Positions 1 through 9,064 are shown, numbered from the stretch's first letter. The stretch is 11,576 nucleotides of DNA from an uncultured Erysipelotrichaceae bacterium (GCA_947175465.1 CAMWMY010000023.1:1-11576), one strand, 5' to 3'. Made by a program: numbers and translations. The notes: generated by a model not told the origin, from the letters alone.

Positions 1-15
1 CTCGAGTGCTTTTCT

Positions 16-45
16 ATACTACCAAATATCCCTTGCTTTTGTCAA
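16..45 (-). promoter_or_regulatory. Sigma-A-type promoter firing leftwards off the window edge
   Basis: Read on the minus strand, a perfect -35 box TTGACA (40-45) is separated by 18 bp from a -10 box TAGTAT (16-21). The -10 is preceded by TGG, so it also fits an extended -10 (TGn). Transcription would start near position 9, leaving almost no transcript inside the window. It lies after the rpoC terminator and so starts a new unit, whose gene is outside the window. In many Bacillota the str operon (rpsL) follows rpoC, but a tRNA or rRNA unit is equally possible; the sequence cannot decide. Confidence 0.65.
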
Positions 46-221
46 CTACTTTTTTCATTTTTTATAATTATTTTTCTATTTTTCTTAGAACTACATTCTC
101 TCTCCTTTCTTTTTCCTATTTCATTTTTATCTTTCTTCTACTTTTATAAAAAATGATACGATCCTCTTTCCAAAAAAAAAGAACCAAACTTTCCATTTAT
201 TAAAAGCCTTTTTTGATTTTT

Positions 222-254
222 ACAAAGAAAAAAGGTAGCTTCTCAACTACCTTT
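222..254 (-). terminator. Intrinsic terminator of the rpoBC transcript
   Basis: On the minus strand, about 23 nt after the rpoC stop codon, a 10-bp stem (254-245 pairing with 240-231) is closed by a GAGA tetraloop of the GNRA type. The stem contains one G-U wobble. The 3' arm runs directly into a U-rich tract (UUUUUUCUUUG). This is a textbook factor-independent terminator and fits the end of the rpoB-rpoC operon. Confidence 0.9.
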
Positions 255-277
255 CCATAATCGAAGAAGATTGATGA

Positions 278-3200
278 TTATAAATTCTCTTCTTCTAAAA
301 TATTTAAGCTATCATCTTGTATAATTTCATTAATTTGTTCCATTGTCGCCTTCTCTTGCTGTGGAACAAAGGCCATAAAATTATCTGTTGTTTCTTCCTG
401 ACGGTTTCTTTCTTCACGTTTTTCACGAAGCTCTGCAGCTTTCTCTGCAATTTTTTGACTTGTTTCACGATCTGAATGACAACCTGTACCTGCAGGAATT
501 AGTTTTCCGATAATAACATTTTCTTTTAATCCTATTAAATGATCTTTCTTTCCTTTAATAGCTGCATCGGTCAATACTTTTGTTGTTTCTTGGAAAGATG
601 CTGCAGATAGGAAAGAATCTGTTTCTACAGAAGCTTTTGAAATCCCTAATAAAACAGGTGAGAATGTTGCAGGGCGTTTTCCACTTAATAAAGCACTACG
701 GTTAATTTTCGTAATCTCTGTTAATGAAATTTGAACTCCTGAATTCAAGTTAGTATCATTTCCTTCTAATACTACAACTTTACGTAACATTTGACGGATA
801 ACAACCTCTATATGTTTATCTGAGATTTCAATCCCTTGGCTTTGGTAAACTTTTTTAACCTCTTTCAAAATGTAGTTTTGAACTTGGCGTACACCAGCTA
901 CTTCTAACAATTCTTTTGGATTTACTTGACCTTCTGTAATTTTATCTCCAGCTTCTACTTTCGTACCAACTTTCATCCATAAACGAATAGCTTGTGTCAT
1001 TCCAACTTTATGCGCAATACTTTCTTTATCATTCGTAATAACAACTTCCATTCCATTTAAAGACTCTAATTGGTGAATAGCTGTTATTTCTCCACTAATT
1101 TTAGCTAGTACTGCTGCTCCTTTTGGACAACGTGCTTCAAATAATTCTTCTACACGTGGAAGACCTTGGGTAATATCTCCTCCATCAGCACTCGCCACCC
1201 CTCCGGTATGGAAGGTACGCATTGTTAACTGTGTACCTGGCTCTCCAATAGATTGTGCAGCCATTGTACCTACAGCTTCTCCTACTTCTACATCTTTTCC
1301 AGTAGCCATGTTTCTACCATAACACTTCTTACATACTCCATAAATTGACTTACATGTGAATGCACTTCGTATATAAATACCTTCAATTCCAGCATCTTCA
1401 ATACGTTTTGCAATTTCTTCTGTAATAAATTCATCAGAGTCTATAATTATTTCTCCAGTAACTGGATCTTGTACAGTTTGTTTTGTATAACGTCCAACTA
1501 AACGATCGTATAAAGTTTCAATAACGGTATTTGTTTTACGATCGATAATAGCCTCTACCCAATATCCTTTATCCGTTCCACAATCTTCTTGTTTAATAAT
1601 CACATCTTGTGCAACATCGACAAGACGACGTGTAAGGTATCCAGATTCTGCTGTTTTTAAGGCTGTATCTGTTAGCCCTTTACGCACACCGTGTGTAGAA
1701 ATAAAGAACTCAGACACATTTAACCCTTCACGGAAACATGAATAAATAGGAACCTCGATAATGCTTGGCACATAGCCACCTTTCGCTGATTTTGATTGCG
1801 AAGGTTTCGCCATCAGACCACGCATACCTGCTAATTGCGTAAAGTTCGAAGTATTCCCACGTGCACCTGAGCGCGCCATCATATTAATAGGGTTTTTACG
1901 TGCAAGACTTGCCAATAACTCATCGGCAATTTCATCTTTTACTTCTGCCCATAGTTTATTTAAGTGGCGTTCCCACTCTTGCATTGTAAGTTTTCCTTTA
2001 TCACGCAATTTCTTTAATTGTTCTGCTTTCTCTTTTCCATTATCTACGTGTTTTTGCTTATTCGGCGCAACTTCGATATCGGCTAAAGAAACAGTAATTC
2101 CCGCAACAGTAGAGAATTTGAATCCCATATCCTTAATTTCATCAAGAATTTGTGATGTTTTTTCTGTACTGTAACGCTTAAACACTTCTCCGATAACTTT
2201 CCCTAAATCTTTCTTTTTGAAAGCTGGCACAATAGGTAAAGCCTGAATAGCTTCGACTACATTTTGTCCCATAGGTATAAAGTACTTATCTGGAGTAGCT
2301 TCAAAGTTTTCTTTACTAATTTCATTTAAGTATGGGAAATCAAGTGGGAACATATTATTGTAAATAATTTTTCCTACTGTTGTAAGAAGATATTGGCTAT
2401 TTTGTTCATGTGTAAAGCTTGTCTTTTTCAACGCACCTGCTAAAATCGCAATACGTGAATGTAAGTGTACTTGCTTTGTTTCATAAGCCATAAACACTTC
2501 ATTTACACTATGAAATACATGTCCTTCATGATCAGCATATGTATTCCATAAAGCAGCTGATTCTGGACAATCTACTTCCATGTAACGTCTAGCAGCTTCT
2601 CTAAATTCTTCTGCTGTTTCTTCCATTGTTAAATAGAAGTTCCCCATAACCATGTCTTGAGATGGTGTAACAATTGGTTTTCCATCCTTAGGTCCTAAGA
2701 TGTTATTGCTTCCTAACATCATAATCAATGCTTCAGCTCTTGCTTCCTCACTTAACGGAACATGGACAGCCATTTGGTCCCCATCAAAGTCAGCATTAAA
2801 CGCTGTACAAACAAGAGGATGCAAACGGATAGCACGCCCTTCTACAAGTTTTGGTTTAAAGGCTTGAATTCCTAAACGGTGCAATGTTGGTGCACGGTTC
2901 ATAAGTACTGGATATCCTTCAATTACATCTTCTACAATATCCCAAACACGAGGATCTAAACGATCAATTAACTTCTCAGCTGTTTTTGGATTACTTGCAA
3001 TTTCACGATTTACAATTTCGTTAATTACAAACGGTTTGAACAATTGAATTGCCATTTCACGCGGAATACCACATTGATACATTTTTAAATCTGGTCCTAC
3101 GGCAATAACTGAACGCCCTGAAAAGTCAACACGCTTTCCAAGTAAGTTTTGACGGAAACGTCCTTGTTTCCCTTTAAGAGAGTGAGAAAGTGATTTTAAA

Positions 3201-4135
3201 GCTCTTCCTCCTGCTCCTGTAATTGGTTTTGAACGACGTCCATTGTCAATTAAAGCATCTACCGCTTCTTGCAACATACGTTTTTCATTTTGCACAATAA
3301 TCGCTGGTGTTCCAAGCTCTAATAGTTTTTTCAAACGATTATTTCTTGTAATTACACGACGATATAAATCATTCAAATCACTTGTCGCAAAACGCCCACC
3401 ATCCAGTTGTAACATTGGACGTAAATCTGGTGGTATAACAGGGATAACACTTAAAATCATCCATTCTGGTTTATTATTAGAACTACGGAAGGAATCAATT
3501 GTGTCCAAACGTTTAATTAATTTTTTACGTTTTTCTCCTTGTGCTGTTTTCAACTCTTCTTGAATAGCTGTAAATTCTTTTTCTAAATCTACTTCTTCTA
3601 AAAGCGTTTTTGCAGCTTCGGCACCTGTTTGTGCTACAAAGCTTCCTGGTCCATAAAGAGCCACATTTTCACGGTACTCTTTTTCTGACAGGATTTGTTT
3701 ATAAGACAACTTTGTATCTTTTGGATCCGTTACAATCCAAGACACAAAATAAACTACTTCTTCTAATTGTTTTGGTGTTACATCTAGTAATAACGCCATT
3801 CTACTTGGAATCCCACGTAAATACCATATGTGAGCTACAGGAGCTGCAAGCTCAATATGTCCCATACGTTCACGACGTACACTTGCTTTGGTAATTTCTA
3901 CACCACAGCGATCACATACAACTCCTTTATAACGCACTTTCTTGTATTTTCCACAATAACATTCCCAGTCTTTGCTTGGTCCAAATATTTTTTCACAAAA
4001 CAAACCATCACGTTCTGGTTTTTGTGAACGATAGTTAATTGTCTCTGGTTTTTTAACTTCTCCATGACTCCATTCATGGATTCTTTCAGGTGAGGCTAAC
4101 CCCACCTGAATTGAGGCAAAATTATTAACACTCAT
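278..4135 (-). CDS. rpoC: DNA-directed RNA polymerase subunit beta'
   Basis: Beta' is the largest RNA polymerase subunit; with beta it forms the catalytic cleft in the cytoplasm. The 1285-residue product has the N-terminal zinc ribbon (C59, C61, C74, C77), the Mg-binding catalytic loop NADFDGD starting at N447 (D449, D451, D453), the bridge-helix start SGARGN near residue 756, the second zinc site (C852, C928, C935, C938) and the trigger loop [19 protein letters not shown] near 960-980. It is longer than the B. subtilis protein (about 1199 residues). Part of the extra length is a short insertion after the catalytic domain and part is a charged C-terminal tail. The ATG at 4135 sits 3 nt after the rpoB stop, with AGGAGG 8 nt upstream. 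Residue 755, just before SGARG, is Arg where Asp is usual. A hairpin lies in codons 9-17. Identification is certain. Confidence 0.99.
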   Translation of the reverse strand: MSVNNFASIQVGLASPERIHEWSHGEVKKPETINYRSQKPERDGLFCEKIFGPSKDWECYCGKYKKVRYKGVVCDRCGVEITKASVRRERMGHIELAAPVAHIWYLRGIPSRMALLLDVTPKQLEEVVYFVSWIVTDPKDTKLSYKQILSEKEYRENVALYGPGSFVAQTGAEAAKTLLEEVDLEKEFTAIQEELKTAQGEKRKKLIKRLDTIDSFRSSNNKPEWMILSVIPVIPPDLRPMLQLDGGRFATSDLNDLYRRVITRNNRLKKLLELGTPAIIVQNEKRMLQEAVDALIDNGRRSKPITGAGGRALKSLSHSLKGKQGRFRQNLLGKRVDFSGRSVIAVGPDLKMYQCGIPREMAIQLFKPFVINEIVNREIASNPKTAEKLIDRLDPRVWDIVEDVIEGYPVLMNRAPTLHRLGIQAFKPKLVEGRAIRLHPLVCTAFNADFDGDQMAVHVPLSEEARAEALIMMLGSNNILGPKDGKPIVTPSQDMVMGNFYLTMEETAEEFREAARRYMEVDCPESAALWNTYADHEGHVFHSVNEVFMAYETKQVHLHSRIAILAGALKKTSFTHEQNSQYLLTTVGKIIYNNMFPLDFPYLNEISKENFEATPDKYFIPMGQNVVEAIQALPIVPAFKKKDLGKVIGEVFKRYSTEKTSQILDEIKDMGFKFSTVAGITVSLADIEVAPNKQKHVDNGKEKAEQLKKLRDKGKLTMQEWERHLNKLWAEVKDEIADELLASLARKNPINMMARSGARGNTSNFTQLAGMRGLMAKPSQSKSAKGGYVPSIIEVPIYSCFREGLNVSEFFISTHGVRKGLTDTALKTAESGYLTRRLVDVAQDVIIKQEDCGTDKGYWVEAIIDRKTNTVIETLYDRLVGRYTKQTVQDPVTGEIIIDSDEFITEEIAKRIEDAGIEGIYIRSAFTCKSIYGVCKKCYGRNMATGKDVEVGEAVGTMAAQSIGEPGTQLTMRTFHTGGVASADGGDITQGLPRVEELFEARCPKGAAVLAKISGEITAIHQLESLNGMEVVITNDKESIAHKVGMTQAIRLWMKVGTKVEAGDKITEGQVNPKELLEVAGVRQVQNYILKEVKKVYQSQGIEISDKHIEVVIRQMLRKVVVLEGNDTNLNSGVQISLTEITKINRSALLSGKRPATFSPVLLGISKASVETDSFLSAASFQETTKVLTDAAIKGKKDHLIGLKENVIIGKLIPAGTGCHSDRETSQKIAEKAAELREKREERNRQEETTDNFMAFVPQQEKATMEQINEIIQDDSLNILEEENL
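4085..4110 (-). other. Hairpin early in the rpoC coding sequence
   Basis: A perfect 8-bp inverted repeat (TTCAGGTG at 4085-4092, CACCTGAA at 4103-4110) extends on the minus-strand RNA to 11 bp, counting two G-C pairs and one G-U, with a UUAG loop. It occupies roughly +26 to +51 from the A of the rpoC ATG. No U tract follows, so it is not a terminator. It could position initiating ribosomes or slow early elongation. It encodes the conserved QVGLASPE segment, so chance under coding constraint is possible. Confidence 0.4.
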
Positions 4136-4138
4136 TTT

Positions 4139-7100
4139 TTACGCCTCCTCTTCTTCCATAGAAAGTTCAAGTGTTTCATCATCTAATAACGTATCTATTT
4201 CATCCGTCATAATCTCTTCTTCATCTACTGTTTCTAAACTGTCTTCTGAAACCTCTTCCCTTACTTCTTCTTCTACTTCTTGAGAAGAGATTGGTGGAAG
4301 AGCAACTGCTTCTTCATGATCACCTTTTTTCAGGTCAACCTCTACACCTTCTTCATTTAACATTTTCACATCAATCGCTAATGCTTGAAGCTCATGTTTT
4401 AATACTCTAAAGGATTCTGGTATTCCTGGTTCTGGTATATCTCTTCCTTTAATAATCGATTCATATGTTTTGGTACGACCAACAATATCATCCGATTTCA
4501 CAGTAAGGATTTCTTGAAGTGTATGTGCAGCACCATAAGCTTCTAATGCCCATACCTCCATCTCTCCAAAACGTTGACCACCATTTTGTGCTTTCCCACC
4601 TAATGGTTGTTGTGTAACAAGTGAATAAGGCCCTGTTGCACGTGCATGCAGCTTATCATCAACCATGTGCGCAAGCTTAATCATATACATGACCCCAACA
4701 GAGATTCGCTCATCAAAAGCTTCTCCTGTACGACCATCATAAAGCACCATTTTTCCATCTTTTGTCATGGCTGCTTCTTCCATAATCGCACGAAGCTCTT
4801 CATTGCTAATTCCATCAAATACTGGTGTCGCAAATTTCACACCCAATTTTTGAGCTGCAAACCCTAAATGGATTTCTAATACTTGCCCAATGTTCATACG
4901 AGAAGGCACCCCAAATGGATTCAACATGATATCAACTGGTGTTCCATCTGGCATATAAGGCATATCTTCCACTGGTAAAATTTTAGAGATAACCCCTTTA
5001 TTTCCGTGGCGTCCTGCCATTTTATCCCCTTCTGATATTTTACGTTTTTGAACGATATATACTTTTACTGTCTCATTAACTCCAGGAGGTAGTTCATGTC
5101 CTTCACTTCGTTTGAAAACACGAACAGAATGTACAATCCCTGCCCCACCATGTGGAACTTTTAAAGAGTTGTCACGCACTTCACGTGATTTCTCCCCAAA
5201 GATCGCTAATAAAAGTTTTTCCTCTGGTGATATTTCACTTTGTCCTTTTGGCGTTACTTTCCCTACAAGAATATCACCTTCCATAACTTCTGCCCCTACC
5301 ATAACAATTCCACGAGAATCTAAGTTACGGCATGCATTTTCACTTACGTTTGGAATATCTCTTGTAATTTCTTCTGGTCCAAGTTTTGTATCACGGCAAT
5401 CAATATCATATTCTTCAATATGAATAGATGTATATACATCATCACGTACAAGACGCTCCGACATAATAATCGCATCTTCATAGTTATAACCATACCATGT
5501 CATGTACGCAATCGTTACGTTTTGACCTAAGGCAAGTTCTCCATTTTCCATCGAAGGACCATCCGCAAGGATATCTCCTTTATCGATGCGCTCACCTTTT
5601 TTCACAATTGGTATTTGGTTAATGCTTGTTCCTGCATTTGATCTTTGGAATTTACGAATACGGTATTCACGTTTTCCATTTTCTTCTGCTACCACAATGC
5701 GTTGAGAGTCTACATATTCAACAATACCGCCATCTTTGGCTACAATTCCTACACCACTGTCTTTAGCAATTTTATATTCAATCCCTGTCCCTACAAACGG
5801 AGAGTGAGGGCTCATCAAAGGAACGGCCTGACGTTGCATGTTCGCTCCCATAAGGGCACGAGAAGCATCATCGTTTTCCAAAAAGGGAATACATGCTGTG
5901 GCTACCGATACAATTTGTTTTGGCGAAACGTCGGCTAATTCTACTTCTTCACGTTTCGCGATGATCGTATCCCCATTTAATCTAGCAACGACACGATCAT
6001 TTACTAATCGTCCATCAACAACCTCATTCGCTTGGGCAATTACATAGTCAGCTTCTTCATCAGCTGATAAGTAGATAGCTTCATCTTTTACCGTTCCATC
6101 AGCTTCAACGATACGATATGGTGTTTGAATAAACCCATATTCATTAATCTTTCCATATGTAGTCATATTAGAAATCAACCCGATGTTTGGACCCTCTGGT
6201 GTTTCAATCGGACAAATACGACCATAGTGAGAACTATGTACGTCACGCACTTCAAATCCTGCACGATCTCTTGTAAGACCACCTGGCCCTAAAGCAGAGA
6301 TACGACGTTTATTAGTAAGTTCAGCTAATGGGTTTTGTTGATCCATAAATTGTGATAATTGCGAAGAAGAGAAAAACTCTTTAATCGCCGCTGTTAAAGG
6401 ACGAATATTCGTTAATTTTTTAGGTGTTAAAGAAGATACTTCCGCAATCGACATTCTTTCTTTAACAACTCTTTCCATACGGCTTAATCCAATTCTAAAT
6501 TGATTTTGGATCAATTCTCCAACAGAGCGAATACGACGGTTTCCTAACATATCGATATCATCGGTATCACCGATACCATCCATGATATTTAAGTTATATG
6601 CATATAAAGCATACATATCAGAAATCGTAATTGTATGTTGTTTTGCAAATGGATCGTTTCCAATAATTTTTATAACATCACTGCTATCTTCACTACGAAC
6701 CATAATTTCTTGTACAGCAGCTCCTATTAACCAAGCTGATATTTGTTCACCACTGCGAACCTTAGCTTTAATCTCATCAAGAGCACTTGCAGTTAATGCA
6801 TCTGTCTTTTCACCTAATGTAAATTCTTCACAGTATACATTTCCTTCTGCATCCTTGATATCTGTACCATTTGTAGTTGTTAAACGTCCTAATGTATATA
6901 AACGCTGTCCATAGTTTAATACAGCATGCATATTAGACTCATCTAATACAACTTCTTTCGCAATAATTCCACCATATACATGCACTTTTTCCACTTCTTT
7001 TCTCAATGCTTCAACATCTTGTGATGTTAGTACTGTTCCTGCATATAATGTTTGCTCTTGAAGTTCTACATCATTTGCTAACACACGTCCTATTAATCCT

Positions 7101-8314
7101 ATTTGATAGCTTGTAGGCACTTCTACTTTATCTTCATGATGGAATAAAGGATTCCATGGGAATGCTGTCACATGAACCCCTTTTTCTAATTCTTTACGAA
7201 GCTCATTTCTTTCATCACGGCGTATTAACTTTCCACTAGACATAAAGACGCTACCATCAGCAGCTAAAATATCTTGTGCTAAGAAATTCTTTTCAATACG
7301 ATTAATCGCATTTAACTTTTTACAAAGCTTAAATCTTCCTGCTTTCGTTAAATCATAACGACGTTGATCAAAAAACTTCGCATTCATTAAAGTAATCGAT
7401 CCATCTAATGTAGGAATTTCATCCGAACGTTGATTTTCATAAATCGATAACAATGCTTCTTGCGTTGTTTTTACTTTATCTGCTAACAATGTATTTTCAA
7501 TTTCTTCATATTTACCAAAGTAAGAAGTATACATCGTTAAGTATAAATTCATATATTCACGTTCATCATCTTGCGCAACATCTTCTATAATGTTTCTACC
7601 TAATGCACGAAGGAATGTTTTTATTTGCGTAGTATCATAAGCATCTTCACTGCTATCTAAATCGACTGACATCCCAATCGCTTTGAAAAGAATCGAAGAT
7701 AATATTTTACGCTTTCTATCGATGCTCATGCTTAATAAACGTCCTGTAGACGCTTTTTTCATTTCTGTTAAAAACTCAAGCCAAGTACCTCTACTTGGAA
7801 TAAGTTCACATGTATAAGACTCTTTCCCTGTTTTCTCTTCAATCCCAGTAGAAAAATAAGCACCAGGAGAGCGTACAATTTGTGAAACGATGACACGTTC
7901 TGCACCATTAATAATAAAGGTACCAGTCTCTGTCATCAATGGAAAATCACCTAAGAATACATCTTCCCATTTATTTATAACTTCACCAGTTGAACTATCA
8001 ACAATTTCAAGCTCCATTTTTGCTTTTAATGGCGCAGCAAAATTACATTCACGAAATTGTGACTCTTCTGCTGAATATTTAGGTTCACAAAATTCATAAT
8101 CCACAAATCGCAATTTAATGTTTCCACTATAATTGGTAATTGGATAGATTTCGTTAAAAACCTCTTTAATACCTTCATTTTTAAACCATTCAAAAGAATT
8201 CGTTTGAATTTCCACCAAGTTTGGAAGTTCCAAATTCCCACTTACTTTTGAGTAGTCACGACGCTCTGCCTTTTTACCGGAAGCGACAATACGATAATGC
8301 TGTTTTTTGTCCAT
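4139..8314 (-). CDS. rpoB: DNA-directed RNA polymerase subunit beta
   Basis: Beta is the second-largest RNA polymerase subunit and forms the other half of the active cleft, including the rifampicin pocket. Recognisable landmarks are [20 protein letters not shown] (about 120-140), the rifampicin region [10 protein letters not shown]...[12 protein letters not shown] (about 650-680), the [12 protein letters not shown] motif, [13 protein letters not shown] (about 1095) and the C-terminal [14 protein letters not shown] segment. The product is 1391 residues against about 1193 in B. subtilis. The excess is mainly about 130 residues in the lobe (about 345-585), about 40 near residues 200-305, and a longer very acidic tail ending EEEEA. 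The rifampicin-site residue equivalent to E. coli His526 is Asn668. The ATG at 8314 is preferred because AAAGGA lies 8 nt upstream; the in-frame ATG at 8323 abuts that purine run and would add MTY. It has its own promoter and leader. Confidence 0.98.
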   Translation of the reverse strand: MDKKQHYRIVASGKKAERRDYSKVSGNLELPNLVEIQTNSFEWFKNEGIKEVFNEIYPITNYSGNIKLRFVDYEFCEPKYSAEESQFRECNFAAPLKAKMELEIVDSSTGEVINKWEDVFLGDFPLMTETGTFIINGAERVIVSQIVRSPGAYFSTGIEEKTGKESYTCELIPSRGTWLEFLTEMKKASTGRLLSMSIDRKRKILSSILFKAIGMSVDLDSSEDAYDTTQIKTFLRALGRNIIEDVAQDDEREYMNLYLTMYTSYFGKYEEIENTLLADKVKTTQEALLSIYENQRSDEIPTLDGSITLMNAKFFDQRRYDLTKAGRFKLCKKLNAINRIEKNFLAQDILAADGSVFMSSGKLIRRDERNELRKELEKGVHVTAFPWNPLFHHEDKVEVPTSYQIGLIGRVLANDVELQEQTLYAGTVLTSQDVEALRKEVEKVHVYGGIIAKEVVLDESNMHAVLNYGQRLYTLGRLTTTNGTDIKDAEGNVYCEEFTLGEKTDALTASALDEIKAKVRSGEQISAWLIGAAVQEIMVRSEDSSDVIKIIGNDPFAKQHTITISDMYALYAYNLNIMDGIGDTDDIDMLGNRRIRSVGELIQNQFRIGLSRMERVVKERMSIAEVSSLTPKKLTNIRPLTAAIKEFFSSSQLSQFMDQQNPLAELTNKRRISALGPGGLTRDRAGFEVRDVHSSHYGRICPIETPEGPNIGLISNMTTYGKINEYGFIQTPYRIVEADGTVKDEAIYLSADEEADYVIAQANEVVDGRLVNDRVVARLNGDTIIAKREEVELADVSPKQIVSVATACIPFLENDDASRALMGANMQRQAVPLMSPHSPFVGTGIEYKIAKDSGVGIVAKDGGIVEYVDSQRIVVAEENGKREYRIRKFQRSNAGTSINQIPIVKKGERIDKGDILADGPSMENGELALGQNVTIAYMTWYGYNYEDAIIMSERLVRDDVYTSIHIEEYDIDCRDTKLGPEEITRDIPNVSENACRNLDSRGIVMVGAEVMEGDILVGKVTPKGQSEISPEEKLLLAIFGEKSREVRDNSLKVPHGGAGIVHSVRVFKRSEGHELPPGVNETVKVYIVQKRKISEGDKMAGRHGNKGVISKILPVEDMPYMPDGTPVDIMLNPFGVPSRMNIGQVLEIHLGFAAQKLGVKFATPVFDGISNEELRAIMEEAAMTKDGKMVLYDGRTGEAFDERISVGVMYMIKLAHMVDDKLHARATGPYSLVTQQPLGGKAQNGGQRFGEMEVWALEAYGAAHTLQEILTVKSDDIVGRTKTYESIIKGRDIPEPGIPESFRVLKHELQALAIDVKMLNEEGVEVDLKKGDHEEAVALPPISSQEVEEEVREEVSEDSLETVDEEEIMTDEIDTLLDDETLELSMEEEEA
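4144..4149 (-). promoter_or_regulatory. rpoC Shine-Dalgarno site inside the end of rpoB
   Basis: AGGAGG lies 8 nt upstream of the rpoC ATG. It is embedded in the last Glu codons of rpoB (GAA GAA GAG GAG GCG TAA), so the acidic tail of beta and the ribosome-binding site of rpoC share the same bases. This fixes the rpoC start and suggests translational coupling of the two subunits. Confidence 0.9.
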
Positions 8315-8322
8315 GTACGTCA

Positions 8323-8328
8323 TCCTTT
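8323..8328 (-). promoter_or_regulatory. rpoB Shine-Dalgarno site deciding between two ATG codons
   Basis: AAAGGA ends 8 nt before the ATG at 8314, a normal spacing. The upstream in-frame ATG at 8323 overlaps the end of this purine run; its only alternative is AGGA a few bases further up with short spacing. The downstream start is therefore favoured, though not proven. Confidence 0.65.
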
Positions 8329-8332
8329 CCTA

Positions 8333-8367
8333 GGTTATATAACCAAAAAATGGATTCCTAACCCATT
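8333..8367 (-). promoter_or_regulatory. rpoB leader stem-loop with U run (possible attenuator)
   Basis: In the 5' leader of the rpoB transcript, 8367-8360 can pair with 8356-8349 as an 8-bp stem with one G-U wobble and a 3-nt loop. It is followed by UUUU. A 12-nt perfect palindrome, GGTTATATAACC (8333-8344), follows directly and could compete by pairing its UAACC with the GGUUA of the first stem. The stem is AU-rich with only two G-C pairs, so termination would be partial at best. The ribosome-binding site lies just downstream. Confidence 0.35.
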
Positions 8368-8396
8368 ATAATATTTTTAGTATTATGCAATTTATT

Positions 8397-8425
8397 ATGA
8401 TAACAACACAATATCAAGTTGTCAA
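8397..8425 (-). promoter_or_regulatory. Sigma-A-type promoter of rpoB-rpoC
   Basis: On the minus strand a perfect TTGACA (8420-8425) is followed after 17 bp by TATCAT (8397-8402), which differs from consensus at one position. The start would be near 8390, giving a leader of about 75 nt before rpoB. The -35 box contains the TGA stop codon of the preceding methyltransferase gene. It gives rpoBC a supply of transcripts independent of the ribosomal protein promoters. Confidence 0.8.
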
Positions 8426-9024
8426 TCCCTTTTCACACTTTTTAAAATATAATACCCTTTATCTTTTTTTATAATTTCACAATTTCCATAAACTTCTTCT
8501 AGCTTTGCTTTCGCGCTTAAAGCCCCTTGTTGCTTACGGATTACAACCCATAAACATCCATTATTTTCCAAATGCTGATAAGCACCTTCCAATATTGTAT
8601 AAACAACTTTTTTTCCAGCCCGAATTGGAGGATTGCTTACAATGTGGCGAAATACTTTCCCTTGTAAAGCTGTGTAAGTATCCGATACCAAGACCTCAGC
8701 TTCAACTTGATTATGGTTTACATTTTCACTTGCTAATTGAACAGCTCGTGGATTTACATCAATCATCGTTAAGGTAATATCTTGAAAAGCTTTCTTTAAA
8801 ACAATTCCTATAATCCCATAACCACAACCAACATCAAGCACATTTCCACTAAGCTCTCCTTCATGATAAATAGCATCTAATAACACTCTTGAGCCATAAT
8901 CAATGGCATTTTTAGAAAATACGCCACAGTCTGTAATAAAGCGACAATTAAAACACCAAAACCGGAAAGATATTTCCTTCCGGTTTTCTGTTAAATGACG
9001 ATTATCAGTGAAATAATGATTCAT
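8422..9024 (-). CDS. ybxB: YbxB/RsmC-type class I SAM-dependent methyltransferase (small-domain family)
   Basis: The 200-residue product is a class I (Rossmann-fold) methyltransferase. Motif I, VLDVGCGYGIIGI (residues 62-74), binds S-adenosylmethionine; the acidic residue after strand 2 is D89 in MIDVNPRA; motif IV is NPPIRAGK (131-138), typical of N-methyltransferases acting on the base amino group. Length and sequence match B. subtilis YbxB, the gene found between rplL and rpoB in many Bacillota. E. coli RsmC, which makes m2G1207 in 16S rRNA, carries an extra N-terminal domain absent here. A 16S rRNA guanine target is therefore inferred from the family, not shown. The ATG at 9024 has AAGGA 9 nt upstream; the ATG at 9029 is out of frame and stops at once. 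The TGA stop lies in the rpoB -35 box. A strong hairpin lies in codons 13-22. Confidence 0.92.
   Translation of the reverse strand: MNHYFTDNRHLTENRKEISFRFWCFNCRFITDCGVFSKNAIDYGSRVLLDAIYHEGELSGNVLDVGCGYGIIGIVLKKAFQDITLTMIDVNPRAVQLASENVNHNQVEAEVLVSDTYTALQGKVFRHIVSNPPIRAGKKVVYTILEGAYQHLENNGCLWVVIRKQQGALSAKAKLEEVYGNCEIIKKDKGYYILKSVKRD
8958..8987 (-). terminator. Terminator-like hairpin inside the start of ybxB
   Basis: Perfect 10-bp arms (AAAACCGGAA / TTCCGGTTTT) extend on the minus-strand RNA to a 13-bp stem with one G-U pair and an AAUA tetraloop (arms 8987-8975 and 8970-8958). The base of the 3' arm is UUUU, followed by GGUGUUUU. This resembles an intrinsic terminator with an interrupted U tract, about 90 nt after the rplL stop. 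Partial termination here would reduce read-through from rplJL into ybxB and rpoB. It could be a by-product of coding sequence, but a perfect 10-bp repeat in an AT-rich genome is notable. Confidence 0.5.
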
Positions 9025-9045
9025 ATCATCACATCCTTTTTGGTG

Positions 9046-9064
9046 GTGAAAAATTCCTTTTCAC
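9046..9064 (-). other. Small hairpin between rplL and ybxB
   Basis: GTGAAAA and TTTTCAC form a 7-bp stem with a 5-nt loop about 10 nt after the rplL stop. On the minus strand it is followed by CACCAAAAAGG rather than U residues, so it does not look like a terminator. A 3'-end stabiliser or processing element for rplL mRNA is possible but not shown. Confidence 0.35.

Noticed and set aside
91..108. AAAGGAG followed by ATG on the minus strand downstream of rpoC
   Set aside because: The ATG is followed at once by TAG, so it encodes nothing; the purine-rich AT context makes chance likely.
165..200. Possible second terminator with a nine-U run on the minus strand
   Set aside because: The only stem available is 6 bp with two G-U pairs and a 7-nt loop, and the strong terminator at 222-254 precedes it.
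3243..4027. Plus-strand open frames opposite rpoC
   Set aside because: They overlap conserved rpoC codons, have no Shine-Dalgarno site or recognisable domain, and are antisense shadows.
4646..8099. Several plus-strand open frames opposite rpoB
   Set aside because: All lie over conserved beta-subunit sequence, with low-complexity or Cys/Ser-rich translations and no initiation signals.
8026..8241. Minus-strand open frame overlapping the rpoB N-terminus
   Set aside because: It is in another frame within conserved RpoB sequence and resembles no family.
8365..8390. Second -10-like TATAAT in the rpoB leader (8365-8370)
   Set aside because: The nearest -35-like TTGCAT is only 14 bp away, too short for a sigma-A promoter; the 8397-8425 promoter is far better.
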